This document shows, piece by piece, positions 1 through 8,656 of a stretch of DNA of 64,000 nt. The number at the start of each line of letters is the position of its first letter. Within the stretch, counting starts at the first letter, position 1. Below the pieces are notes generated by a model that saw only the letters and a list, made by a program, of their open reading frames with translations, did no database searches and was not told where the DNA came from. Location: contig CBDULZ010000014.1 in the NCBI GenBank assembly GCA_965368185.1, forward strand, positions 4,264-68,263. The letters run 5' to 3'. The translations under genes and the position numbers were made by a program. The stretch is from Kriegella sp965368185. Lineage in GTDB: Bacteria; Bacteroidota; Bacteroidia; Flavobacteriales; Flavobacteriaceae.

Positions 1-1501
1 TACTCCATGAATCCCATTTACCACCAAAACTGGCATAAGCCGCAAATATTGATTCGTCATAGGTGAACTTACCTACCGTTGTCGGGTCAATACCCGGTTG
101 ATTTTGGTCGAATCCTTGTTGGGAAATTGTGTTCTTGGAAGCTATAGAAGCATAGCGTGCCCCTGATTCTACTTGGGCAGAAGGCCCTAAAGGCTGCGAA
201 TAATCTGCCTGAAGGCTGAACAAGTTGATTTTTTGCTGCGCATTTGTTGTAAAATCGTTTTCATTGGTCATATTTCCGTTTACATCGAAAAAATCGGTTT
301 CCAATATCTGTCCCCGCTCATAATCATAATAGGTATAATGCGAATTGAAGGCAATCTCACTTCCTTTCTTGTTCAGTTTATGCACATAATCGAGATAATA
401 TGAGGTGTTCAACTGTTCTTCATCTGAGTTGTTAATTGTATAAAAACTTGAGTCCAAAGCTCCGTCAGGGTCATTTATGAGTGTCTCAGTAGCATATTTT
501 CTATCCACTTTTGGTGACCATTCATGAATTGTAGAAAAGCTAAGGGTATTTTTTTCATCGAAATCATAATCTAAAAAGGTAGTGGCATTATGTCTTTTGG
601 TGCGTTTTGTATATGTTTGTTCGGCCGTCCAAACGGAGGTAATAGCGTCAGTTTCAAAAAAATTTGTAACATCGGTAAATTTTGCAAGGTCTTTACTATT
701 TCCAAAATTATAGTTTATAGAAGCCCTTGTCTTTTTTCCTTTGAAATAATGATCCATTCCTAGAGTATGTTTTGGAAAGACTCCCTGAACATATCTATTA
801 TAAATCGCCCCATTGTAACCTGCAATCAGGTTTTTCTTCATCTTTATATTGATCAACATATCTCCTTCGGAAGTATATTTCGCAGGCGGGTTGGTGATAA
901 TCTCAATCGATTCGACATTGCTTGCCGAAGTACCGGATAATAAATTGATAATATCTTCGTCAGGTAGGTTAACTATTCGGTCATTGATCAACACCCCGAC
1001 AGAATTAGTTCCTTTTACGGTCAATCTGTTATTGAGGACCACTATGCTGGGAGTACGTTTTAATACCGACCAAATATCATTGTCGGATAAGGCGGTATTC
1101 TCTATTCTAAAAACCATGCGATCTACCTCGCGCACCAAACGAGGTTTTTCTAGCGTTACGACCACCTCTTTCAATGATTGGGCATTGTTCCCCACTTTTA
1201 TTGGGTCTAAATCGATATCGGAGTTTACTTCTATCGAACGCAGTTCTGACTCGTTTTCTATATAACTGGCCCTAATGAAATAATTCCCACGCGATACACC
1301 AGCTATTTCAAAATACCCTTGATTGTCCGCAGAGGTTCCTTTGATTATGGTAGAGTCACCAATGGCAAGTAAAAATACATTTGCATGGGCCAAAGCCAAA
1401 TTCTCAGAATCCTTGACCACTCCGGAAACTTTGTATTCCTGTGAAAAAAGAAAAGAGTTAGTTGCAATCCAAAAAAGTGAGAGAAAGGTAAGATTCTTCA
1501 C
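1..1501 (-). CDS. Outer-membrane beta-barrel receptor with carboxypeptidase-like N-domain (3' end outside window)
   Basis: About 500 codons are present; the gene continues past the left edge, so the barrel is incomplete. The GTG start at 1501 is chosen because it gives a signal peptide (VKNLTFLSLFWIATNSFLFS) and no in-frame ATG precedes it. After the signal a carboxypeptidase-regulatory-like beta-sandwich is visible (YKVSGVVKDSE ... GDSTIIKGTS ... GNYFIRASYI), then a plug-like segment (LKEVVVTLEKPRLVREVDRM, LNNRLTVKGTNSVGVLIND, IESIEIITNPPAKY) and alternating barrel strands. This order fits the OMP_b-brl_3 family of TonB-dependent-receptor relatives in Bacteroidota, located in the outer membrane. 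The ligand cannot be told; no SusD partner is next to it. Transcribed divergently from lepA. The family call is firm, the transport role is inferred. Confidence 0.85.
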   Translation of the reverse strand, partial: MKNLTFLSLFWIATNSFLFSQEYKVSGVVKDSENLALAHANVFLLAIGDSTIIKGTSADNQGYFEIAGVSRGNYFIRASYIENESELRSIEVNSDIDLDPIKVGNNAQSLKEVVVTLEKPRLVREVDRMVFRIENTALSDNDIWSVLKRTPSIVVLNNRLTVKGTNSVGVLINDRIVNLPDEDIINLLSGTSASNVESIEIITNPPAKYTSEGDMLINIKMKKNLIAGYNGAIYNRYVQGVFPKHTLGMDHYFKGKKTRASINYNFGNSKDLAKFTDVTNFFETDAITSVWTAEQTYTKRTKRHNATTFLDYDFDEKNTLSFSTIHEWSPKVDRKYATETLINDPDGALDSSFYTINNSDEEQLNTSYYLDYVHKLNKKGSEIAFNSHYTYYDYERGQILETDFFDVNGNMTNENDFTTNAQQKINLFSLQADYSQPLGPSAQVESGARYASIASKNTISQQGFDQNQPGIDPTTVGKFTYDESIFAAYASFGGKWDSWS

Positions 1502-1521
1502 GGGGCCTTTAGATTTATTGT

Positions 1522-1529
1522 CAAATCTA
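1522..1529 (-). promoter_or_regulatory. Candidate -7 element of the beta-barrel receptor gene
   Basis: On the minus strand the octamer TAGATTTG matches the Bacteroidota -7 consensus TAnnTTTG exactly and lies about 20 bases upstream of the GTG start at 1501. No good TTTG -33 box is seen at the usual spacing, so the call rests on the -7 box and its position only. Confidence 0.45.
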
Positions 1530-1643
1530 ACATTTTTTGTCGGAAATACCTTATAATTAACATGTGTCGGTCAGAAAAAACCAAGGTTTCCAGCCTGTGC
1601 TATTTAATTATTAGATCAAAGTTAGCGACTGTTTATTTTGCGC

Positions 1644-1651
1644 TATCTTTG
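1644..1651 (+). promoter_or_regulatory. Candidate -7 element of lepA
   Basis: TATCTTTG matches TAnnTTTG exactly, 31 bases before the lepA start. A weak TTAG at 1622-1625 could serve as the -33 box (spacing 18). Shares the short divergent intergenic region with the receptor promoter. Confidence 0.5.
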
Positions 1652-1682
1652 CAGTTGCTAAAAACGCTAAAAAAATCCTTTT

Positions 1683-3479
1683 GTGAAGCATATTCGAAAT
1701 TTTTGCATCATAGCCCATATCGATCATGGCAAAAGCACTTTGGCCGATCGGCTCCTTGAATTTACCGGATCTGTTACCGAGCGAGAGAAAAAAGAGCAAT
1801 TGCTTGATAGCATGGATTTGGAGCGAGAGCGTGGCATTACCATAAAAAGCCATGCCATTCAGATGGACTACATTCACGAGGGCATTCCTTATATTTTAAA
1901 TTTGATCGACACCCCCGGGCATGTCGATTTTTCTTATGAAGTTTCACGTTCCATTGCCGCCTGTGAAGGTGCGCTATTGGTAGTCGATGCGGCTCAAAGC
2001 ATACAGGCCCAGACAATTAGCAACCTATATCTGGCCTTAGAAAACGACCTTGAAATCATTCCGGTTTTGAACAAGGTCGACTTGCCCAGTGCCAACCCGG
2101 AAGAAGTTACCGATGACATTGTCGACCTTTTGGGCTGTAAACCCGAGGAAGTGATTCCGGCAAGTGCCAAAACAGGAATTGGAATCAAAGATATTTTAAC
2201 CGCCATCATAGATCGTATACCCCCTCCCAAAGGCAACCCAGACGAATCGCTGCAAGCTTTAGTATTTGATTCGGTATACAATCCTTTCCGTGGGGTAGAG
2301 ACCTATTTTCGAGTGATAAACGGGGAAATAAAAAAAGGGCAAAAAATAAAATTTGTAGCCACCGATAAGAGTTATTTTGCCGATGAAGTCGGCACATTAA
2401 AATTAACACAGCATCCTCAAAAATCAATCAAATCGGGGGATGTAGGATATCTTATTACAGGAATTAAAGATGCTCGGGAAGTAAAGGTCGGCGACACTAT
2501 CACCGATGCCGTGAGCCCTACAAAAAATGCCATTGCCGGTTTTGAGGATGTAAAACCTATGGTTTTTGCTGGAATCTATCCCGTTGATACCGAAGATTTT
2601 GAAGAGCTGCGTTCCTCCATGGAGAAATTGCAACTGAACGACGCCTCATTGGTCTTTGCTCCGGAAAGTAGTGCGGCCCTAGGCTTTGGTTTTCGTTGCG
2701 GCTTTTTGGGTATGCTTCACATGGAGATCATTCAAGAACGGTTGGAGCGTGAATTCGACATGACCGTTATTACGACAGTTCCCAATGTTAGCTATCACGC
2801 TTTCACCCGTAAAAATCCCGAAACCCCTCTAATTGTAAACAACCCCTCTGACCTACCCGATCCATCAACCGTCGACCGTGTTGAAGAACCTTATATTAAG
2901 GCGACCATTATCACAAAGTCTGATTTTGTAGGTAATGTAATGTCTCTGTGTATCGAAAAAAGAGGACAGATTACCAATCAAACCTATTTGACCACCGAAA
3001 GGGTAGAACTCAATTTTGATATGCCTTTGGCCGAAATTGTGTTTGATTTTTATGACCGATTGAAAACTGTCTCAAAAGGCTATGCCTCTTTTGATTATGC
3101 ACCAATCGGTATGCGGGTATCTAAGTTGGTTCGTGTAGATATTCTGCTAAATGCTCAACCCGTTGATGCACTATCAGCATTGATACACGCCGACAATGCA
3201 CAGAATATCGGGAAGAAAATGTGCGAGAAGTTAAAAGAACTCATCCCCAGACAACAGTTCGATATTCCCATCCAAGCTGCAATCGGCGCCAAAATCATTT
3301 CCCGCGAGACCATCAAAGCACTTCGTAAAGATGTAACTGCCAAATGTTACGGTGGTGATATTTCCCGTAAACGAAAATTATTGGAGAAACAGAAAAAAGG
3401 TAAAAAGAGAATGCGTCAAGTGGGCAACGTAGAAATTCCGCAACAGGCATTTATGGCCGTATTGAAGCTAAACGACTGA
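1683..3479 (+). CDS. lepA: Elongation factor 4 (LepA), ribosomal back-translocating GTPase
   Basis: 598 residues, the usual length for LepA. The start is a GTG giving MKHIRNFCIIAHIDHGKST, which matches the family's N-terminus. GTPase motifs are in order: P-loop AHIDHGKST, switch I RERGITI, DTPGH, NKVD and a G5-type SAK. Domain II, the EF-G-like domains and the LepA-specific C-terminal domain follow (SRKRKLLEKQKKGKKRMR near the end is typical). It binds ribosomes in the cytoplasm and remodels stalled or mis-translocated complexes. It is monocistronic as far as can be seen. The identification is very secure. Confidence 0.98.
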   Translation: MKHIRNFCIIAHIDHGKSTLADRLLEFTGSVTEREKKEQLLDSMDLERERGITIKSHAIQMDYIHEGIPYILNLIDTPGHVDFSYEVSRSIAACEGALLVVDAAQSIQAQTISNLYLALENDLEIIPVLNKVDLPSANPEEVTDDIVDLLGCKPEEVIPASAKTGIGIKDILTAIIDRIPPPKGNPDESLQALVFDSVYNPFRGVETYFRVINGEIKKGQKIKFVATDKSYFADEVGTLKLTQHPQKSIKSGDVGYLITGIKDAREVKVGDTITDAVSPTKNAIAGFEDVKPMVFAGIYPVDTEDFEELRSSMEKLQLNDASLVFAPESSAALGFGFRCGFLGMLHMEIIQERLEREFDMTVITTVPNVSYHAFTRKNPETPLIVNNPSDLPDPSTVDRVEEPYIKATIITKSDFVGNVMSLCIEKRGQITNQTYLTTERVELNFDMPLAEIVFDFYDRLKTVSKGYASFDYAPIGMRVSKLVRVDILLNAQPVDALSALIHADNAQNIGKKMCEKLKELIPRQQFDIPIQAAIGAKIISRETIKALRKDVTAKCYGGDISRKRKLLEKQKKGKKRMRQVGNVEIPQQAFMAVLKLND

Positions 3480-3616
3480 AAATCTGAAACAAAGACCTTA
3501 ATATTATACATTCACAAAATATACTCATGTGTATTTTCCCACAAAACTTATCAACATGTACAATATTCGTCGCATCTGCATAGTTATATCCACTACTATT
3601 GCTAAGTCCCAAAAAG

Positions 3617-3850
3617 ATGACAACCTATATTGCACAGTTTACTGCTAATCACCAAGCTCTTCCAGTAGAACAGAACTCCATCTTTATATGGAGGCAAGAA
3701 AGTGGCGCTATCGATACTTCACTATTGGAGAATAAAATCAAACGGGAATCTGCCGTACATTTTTATCAACTGGTCGCTGGCGAAGATTACGAAATTCAGC
3801 AAGAAGACATTCTAGTGACCATTGGGAAAACACAGGCCTTTTCGGGCTAA
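3617..3850 (+). CDS. Small hypothetical protein
   Basis: A 77-residue reading frame starting at ATG 3617 (MTTYIAQFTANHQALP); a TTG 18 bases upstream is in frame but less likely. It has no signal peptide, membrane segment or motif that I recognise. The composition is mixed and slightly acidic, with a soluble-protein look (FIWRQESGAID, VHFYQLVAGEDYEIQQED). It lies between lepA and a strong hairpin (3890-3948) in an otherwise non-coding stretch. Whether it is translated is uncertain; balanced codon use and a plausible start support it. No function can be assigned. Confidence 0.5.
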   Translation: MTTYIAQFTANHQALPVEQNSIFIWRQESGAIDTSLLENKIKRESAVHFYQLVAGEDYEIQQEDILVTIGKTQAFSG

Positions 3851-3889
3851 ATCCATAATTTTACCATTTTTCCAACCTTGGCCATTTTA

Positions 3890-3948
3890 CGCTAAAGGAA
3901 TCAGCGTGCGCGTTCCAACGAACGGATACTGATTTTGTTCCCTTAGCG
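3890..3948. repeat. Nested inverted repeat / hairpin
   Basis: An outer pair, CGCTAAAGGAA at 3890-3900 with TTCCCTTAGCG at 3938-3948 (10 of 11 pairs), encloses TCAG/CTGA (3901-3904 and 3929-3932). These enclose a central perfect CGTTC-CAAC-GAACG hairpin (3911-3915 with 3920-3924, 4-base loop). No T-run follows, so it is not a standard intrinsic terminator on the + strand. It could be a structured RNA element, a processing site, a small palindromic repeat or a protein-binding site. It lies 40 bases after the small hypothetical gene and about 140 bases before the sugar isomerase gene. Confidence 0.6.
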
Positions 3949-4048
3949 AAAGGAAAGCTTTTATTATAATTGGTCAAGTAACCGGTTTAATTTGGAATGG
4001 ACTTATATTCCATAATATTTCGAATAAAAAGGAATCCTGTTTTTTTAC

Positions 4049-4056
4049 TACCTTTA
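4049..4056 (+). promoter_or_regulatory. Candidate -7 element of the 4087 operon
   Basis: TACCTTTA matches TAnnTTTG at 7 of 8 positions and lies 31 bases before the ATG at 4087. No clear -33 box is visible. It would serve the isomerase/glycosidase pair. Confidence 0.3.
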
Positions 4057-4086
4057 GGAAATCTCATTCAATCTTGATTTCAACTT

Positions 4087-5004
4087 ATGCCGACCCGGAG
4101 AAATTTTGTTAGAGCCTTGCTAACATTGCCGGCTATGACCACTATAAATAGTTCTTTTGCCATTTCAAAATGGGAAGAACCTCTGAAAACAAACTCCCAC
4201 AAATTTAAGTTGAGCTTAAACCTTTATTCTTTCAATGCCTTTTTAAAAGATGGAAAAGTTGATCTATTCGATATGCTGGATTTCTGTGCGCAGCATAACT
4301 TCGATGCCATAGATCCTACCGGATACTACTTTCCGGGATACCCTGAAGTACCATCGGATGACTTCATAAATGATTTTAAGCGAAAGGCCTTCATTCTGGG
4401 GCTTGATATCAGTGGTACCGGTATTCGCAATAATTTTGCACATCCTGACCTCGAAAAACGCAATGCCGATATTGAACTCGTAAAGAAATGGATAGAGGTT
4501 TCTGCAAAAATGGGAAGTCCGCACCTTCGAATTTTTGCCGGCGAACATGACCACGAGGGGTACTCAAAGGAGCAAGTGTTTGAATGGATGGCCAAGGACA
4601 TCCGTACATGTTGCAATTACGGAAAACAGCATGGTGTCATCATCGCTTTGCAGAATCACAATGGTTTTTTAAAGACTGCCGATGACGTCAACTACTTGTT
4701 CGAAAAGGTAGATTCTGAATGGTTAGGACTTAATCTTGATATCGGCAGTTATCGACAAAATGACCCATACGAAGAAGTGGCCAAGAACATTCAACATGCC
4801 GTTACATGGCAGATCAAAGAAAATGTGTGGCTCAACGGGCATGAAAAACGTACTGATTTCGTGAAATTGTTTACAATTATAAAAAAGGCGGGTTATCGAG
4901 GATACCTTCCTCTCGAAACCCTGGGAGAAGGCGACCCTTTTCTCAAAGTAGAAAGCTTATTAAAAGAAGTGAAAAGGGCAATAGCGAAGGTTGAAGCGAT
5001 TTGA
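4087..5004 (+). CDS. Sugar isomerase/epimerase-like TIM-barrel protein (AP-endonuclease-2 superfamily), exported
   Basis: 305 residues. The N-terminus MPTRRNFVRALLTLPAMTT resembles a Tat signal (RRNF), ending near NSSFA, so export to the periplasm is likely. The rest is an AP-endonuclease-2/xylose-isomerase-like TIM barrel: LYSFNAFL (strand 1), FDAIDPTGYYFPGYP (strand 2), HLRIFAGEHD, ALQNHNG, LNLDIGSY, WQIKENVW and LPLETLGEGDP at the successive strand ends. In many relatives the metal-binding position in ALQNH is Glu; here it is Gln. Such proteins act as sugar epimerases, isomerases or 3-keto-sugar-processing enzymes. It overlaps the upstream end of the apiosidase-like gene's reading frame and is probably co-transcribed with it. 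Substrate unknown. Confidence 0.82.
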   Translation: MPTRRNFVRALLTLPAMTTINSSFAISKWEEPLKTNSHKFKLSLNLYSFNAFLKDGKVDLFDMLDFCAQHNFDAIDPTGYYFPGYPEVPSDDFINDFKRKAFILGLDISGTGIRNNFAHPDLEKRNADIELVKKWIEVSAKMGSPHLRIFAGEHDHEGYSKEQVFEWMAKDIRTCCNYGKQHGVIIALQNHNGFLKTADDVNYLFEKVDSEWLGLNLDIGSYRQNDPYEEVAKNIQHAVTWQIKENVWLNGHEKRTDFVKLFTIIKKAGYRGYLPLETLGEGDPFLKVESLLKEVKRAIAKVEAI

Positions 5005-5009
5005 TACCT

Positions 5010-6650
5010 ATGAATTCCAACAAAAAGTTAATGTTTCTTTTAATGCTCCCTATTATTCTTTTTTCCCAACCGGAAATCGAAAAGGTAGCACAATGGACCA
5101 CACATGAAATTAGCCTGACCGCAAAGGCCAACTACAAAAATCCCTATACCGATGTCGATGTCTGGGCGATATATACGAATCAAAATGGAGATTCGTTAAA
5201 AAGACCGGCTTTCTGGAGCGGTGGAAACAATTGGAAACTACGTTTCTCCCCGCCAGATTCCAATATGACATGGTCATGGAAAACTTTTTCCTCAAATCAA
5301 AAGGATACAGGTTTGAACGGAAAAGAAGGGGCGTTCAAATCTATCCCCTACGACGGTACAAACCAACTCACAAAAAACGGTTTGTTAAAAATGTCGGCGA
5401 GCCATAGAAACATTGTTCACCAATCGGGGAAATCTTTTCTTATGGTGGGCGACACGCCATGGGCCATTCCATTTAGGGCAACTAAGGAGCAAGCTAAAAT
5501 TTATGCCAAAGATCGCCAAAAAAAAGGGTTCAATACGGCCCTTATGATGACGCTACAACCAGATATCAAGGCCGAAGGGCCTAATGCTAGAAATGTGGAA
5601 CAAGGGTTTGCGCGCGCCTTTAAAGACCTCTCTAGCGGACATATCAATGAACTGAACCCCGAATATTTTCAATATTTAGATGAAATAGTAGCTATTTTAA
5701 TCGCCAATGAAATTGTTCCGGTATATCAGCCCGTGTTTCATGGTTTCGGCTGGAAAGGCTTGCAGGTATTAGGCTCAAAAATAGAGCCCCACGAATATGT
5801 GCGCTATACCAAGTACCTTCTGGCACGGTATGGCAGCGCACCTGCTTTTTGGCTCATTGCCGCCGATCATGATGCCAATGATCCCGGAGTAACGGAAAGT
5901 GGTGCCATGTTACAAGACTGGGATTGCTATCAACAACCCACAGGTCTACATTACAACCCTTGTGATGATTTTGTGGCCGAATGGGCGAAAAACGACCCTT
6001 CCAAACACTGTATGCATTATAATAAAACCCATCAAAAAGAGCCGTGGTTGGATTTTCAATGGGCGCAGACGGGACATGGCGGGGATCATCAATACCACAA
6101 AGTAGAACGTATGTACGACAACTTGCCTACAAAGGCCGTAGCGAATGGCGAATCGACCTACGAAGGTATGAACGGCGGAAAAAACGGTCTAGGTTGGTGG
6201 CAGGGTGAGGATGCATGGATGCAACTGATACATGGTGGTACAATGGGAGTAGTCTATGGGGCAGCGGCTTTATGGCAATGGAAAATTACGGCGGAAGAGG
6301 CGGGGTGGAACGCTTGGGCCGACCAACCTTTATCCTGGAAAGAGGCCCTACATCTGGAGGGGTCGACGTATGTGGGACTTATAGGAAAAATTTTGGGAAA
6401 TATAGATATGTCTCGTATTGAAAAACGGTGGGACCTAGCCGATGGAAAACCCCTATTGGCCGACGAGGGTCGACTTTATCTGACATATTTTCAAAAAGGC
6501 GGTGCGGTAACCATTAAAAACCTACCGAAAAACCTAAACTATAGTTGGATAAATCCCAAAACGGGGATTCCCAAATTAAAAGGTATTGCCTCGGAAAATA
6601 CTTTTAAAGCCCCAGATGAAAGCCCTTGGGTGCTTTTAATTAGGGAATAG
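5010..6650 (+). CDS. Apiosidase-like glycoside hydrolase (DUF5060 + DUF4038 + C-terminal sandwich)
   Basis: 546 residues from ATG 5010; this start is preferred over an in-frame TTG at 5001 because it begins a clean signal peptide (MNSNKKLMFLLMLPIILFS). Residues about 20-100 look like DUF5060 (EKVAQWTTHEISLTA, NWKLRFSPPDSNMTWSWKT). The DUF4038 TIM barrel follows (FLMVGDTPWAIPFRA, KGFNTALMMTLQPD, YGSAPAFWLIAADHD, NGESTYEG) and ends with a small collagen-binding-like C-terminal sandwich (LYLTYFQKGGAVTI). The family includes GH140 apiosidases and relatives that trim side chains of plant and algal polysaccharides. It starts six bases after the isomerase stop, which indicates an operon. It is convergent with the antiporter gene, 3 bases away. 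Actual substrate unknown. Confidence 0.85.
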   Translation: MNSNKKLMFLLMLPIILFSQPEIEKVAQWTTHEISLTAKANYKNPYTDVDVWAIYTNQNGDSLKRPAFWSGGNNWKLRFSPPDSNMTWSWKTFSSNQKDTGLNGKEGAFKSIPYDGTNQLTKNGLLKMSASHRNIVHQSGKSFLMVGDTPWAIPFRATKEQAKIYAKDRQKKGFNTALMMTLQPDIKAEGPNARNVEQGFARAFKDLSSGHINELNPEYFQYLDEIVAILIANEIVPVYQPVFHGFGWKGLQVLGSKIEPHEYVRYTKYLLARYGSAPAFWLIAADHDANDPGVTESGAMLQDWDCYQQPTGLHYNPCDDFVAEWAKNDPSKHCMHYNKTHQKEPWLDFQWAQTGHGGDHQYHKVERMYDNLPTKAVANGESTYEGMNGGKNGLGWWQGEDAWMQLIHGGTMGVVYGAAALWQWKITAEEAGWNAWADQPLSWKEALHLEGSTYVGLIGKILGNIDMSRIEKRWDLADGKPLLADEGRLYLTYFQKGGAVTIKNLPKNLNYSWINPKTGIPKLKGIASENTFKAPDESPWVLLIRE

Positions 6651-6653
6651 CAA

Positions 6654-8525
6654 TCAGGCTGTAACCTTTTCGTCATCATCCCCATCATCTTCATTGGTTT
6701 CGTCAACATCGAACATTTTGCCTAAATAAACCAAATGGTACCCTTCCTTAATGTCATCAAACTCTGTACTGAATGATGAAATTATCTTCAAATCGTTTTC
6801 CGGTGTTTTCAAAAAAATTGGCACAATATGGTCTTCACCCTTCGAAATCTCGATAAGGCCCTCATAATGATCCTTGCTTTTAACCGCAATTTCATGTATG
6901 GCGGGATAATTGCGCGCCGCCTCCATAATTCTGATAAAATCGTCGGTATGCGAAAATAGCCCCTCCTTAGGAGTGTTCTCGGGGTCGTTCATTTCATCCG
7001 TATTCACCAATCGAAATGAGCCATGCTCACCAAATTGTTTTTTAAATTTATCAATGGCATATTTGTTAATATCGGAGTTTCCAGTAAGCGCCATTAGATA
7101 ACCCACATCGTTCAGCTCAATATTATCGGTAAGTGTATCAGAATAGATATTGGCGACAAATGCTTCAAGTCCCAGCTTTTTAGCCTTGCTGATATTGGTC
7201 TGGTTGTTATCTATCAACACTACATGACGGTCGTTCTTATTGAGATAATCCGCTATAAGACGCGAGACCTTAGAGGCTCCAATAATTAAAATGCCCTCTG
7301 ATTTTCGCAAGAATACGCCTATAATTTTAGCGAAGAACCTAGCAGTAGTCGCATTGAGCAAAACAGTACCCAAAACAATCATAAAAACGAGCGGGGTAAT
7401 ATATTCTGCCCCCGGTTCTCCTTTTTGTAATAGCTTAGACCCAAAAAGCGAGGCAATACCTGCGGCAACAATACCCCGTGGGCCCACCCATCCTATAAAA
7501 AGTTTCTCGTTCAATTTCAAATTCGACCCCGAAGCGCTCAGAAAAACTCCCAAGGGCCGAATTAAAAAGACAATAATCACGAATAACAAAACAGTTTTCC
7601 AGTTATATATCAATTCTAAATCGGCCAAATTGATGTTTGCCGCCAATAAAATAAAAAGTATGGAAATCAGCAGAACACTAAGTGATTCCTTAAAATAAAG
7701 TAGTTCCTTTATATTGGGAAGGTCTGTATTTCCCATTACCATTCCCATTACCACAACTGCCAACAACCCTGATTCGTGGGCAAAGACGTCTGACATAACA
7801 AAAACCAACAAGACTACGGAAAGGGAAACTACATTAAGCAGGTAATGGGGTACAAAGTTTTTTTTGATGACGAATGCCAAAGCATGTGCAAACGTGAAGC
7901 CGAACGTAAAGCCAAACAACAAAATCTTACCAAACTCAATAAGGGCGGTCATCGTGTAGGCCTGCCCCTCCCCAACACTTATAAACTCAAAGACTAAAAC
8001 TGCTGCCAATGCCCCGATTGGATCAATGAGAATACCCTCCCACTTTAAAACGGCCGAAACATCCTTTTTTAAAGGAATATTTCTCAAAATCGGTGTTATC
8101 ACCGTCGGCCCCGTAACGATTATTAAAGCAGAGAATAAAAACGAAATCTGCCAGCTAAGACCAAAAATATAATGGGCTGCAATACCGGCCGCAAAAAAGG
8201 TGACCAAACTTCCTAAGGTTATCAATTTAGTGATAACCGGCCCTACGTTGCGTATTTCAGAGCGTTTTAAGGTCAATCCTCCCTCAAAAAGAATAATACT
8301 TATGGCCAATGAAACAAAATAATAGAGTCCTTCCCCCGGAAAAAGTCCTTTATCCCCATTCCAAATGGGTTCTATTAGTTTGTGGCCATCTTCAGTAAAC
8401 ATTGTTGCAATAGGGCCCACCAACAAACCAATCAGAATTAAGGGCAAAATGGCCGGCAATTTTAACCGCCAGGCCACCCATTGGGCAATAATTCCTAAAA
8501 TAATGATTCCGGCTAGTTCTATCAT
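6654..8525 (-). CDS. CPA1-type sodium/potassium:proton antiporter with TrkA-N domain
   Basis: 623 residues. Residues 1-405 hold about 13 membrane helices of the Na+/H+ exchanger fold, with the family signatures LFEGGLTL (about 79-86), the ion-binding segment KWEGILIDPIGA (E163, D168) and GPRGIVAAGIASL (348-360). Residues about 411-530 are a Rossmann-type TrkA-N/RCK domain (GILIIGASKVSRLIADYL). The usual GxGxxG dinucleotide motif reads GASKVS, which may mean altered or lost nucleotide control. The C-terminus is a strongly acidic tail (DVDETNEDDGDDDEK). It exchanges protons for Na+ or K+ at the inner membrane. It is divergent from the stress-protein/SulP pair, which suggests joint pH and ion homeostasis. 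Confidence 0.9.
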   Translation of the reverse strand: MIELAGIIILGIIAQWVAWRLKLPAILPLILIGLLVGPIATMFTEDGHKLIEPIWNGDKGLFPGEGLYYFVSLAISIILFEGGLTLKRSEIRNVGPVITKLITLGSLVTFFAAGIAAHYIFGLSWQISFLFSALIIVTGPTVITPILRNIPLKKDVSAVLKWEGILIDPIGALAAVLVFEFISVGEGQAYTMTALIEFGKILLFGFTFGFTFAHALAFVIKKNFVPHYLLNVVSLSVVLLVFVMSDVFAHESGLLAVVVMGMVMGNTDLPNIKELLYFKESLSVLLISILFILLAANINLADLELIYNWKTVLLFVIIVFLIRPLGVFLSASGSNLKLNEKLFIGWVGPRGIVAAGIASLFGSKLLQKGEPGAEYITPLVFMIVLGTVLLNATTARFFAKIIGVFLRKSEGILIIGASKVSRLIADYLNKNDRHVVLIDNNQTNISKAKKLGLEAFVANIYSDTLTDNIELNDVGYLMALTGNSDINKYAIDKFKKQFGEHGSFRLVNTDEMNDPENTPKEGLFSHTDDFIRIMEAARNYPAIHEIAVKSKDHYEGLIEISKGEDHIVPIFLKTPENDLKIISSFSTEFDDIKEGYHLVYLGKMFDVDETNEDDGDDDEKVTA

Positions 8526-8656
8526 TCGTTTCAGTTTATAGGTGCAAGGTAAATACTACACTCGAAAAATAATGTTTTTATTCATAACCCTATCATAATC
8601 CTCCTAAATTTCGGTTCTTAATTATTGTAGTACCTTGGGCCATCGATTATTTTTGA

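Noticed and set aside
1562..1759. Open frame of 65 codons across the lepA start
   Set aside because: Overlaps the secure lepA start and its promoter in another frame; no protein features.
3525..3565. TTTCCCACA and TTATCAACA, DnaA-box-like, after lepA
   Set aside because: Only two imperfect boxes in a short gap, without an AT-rich unwinding stretch; chance is sufficient.
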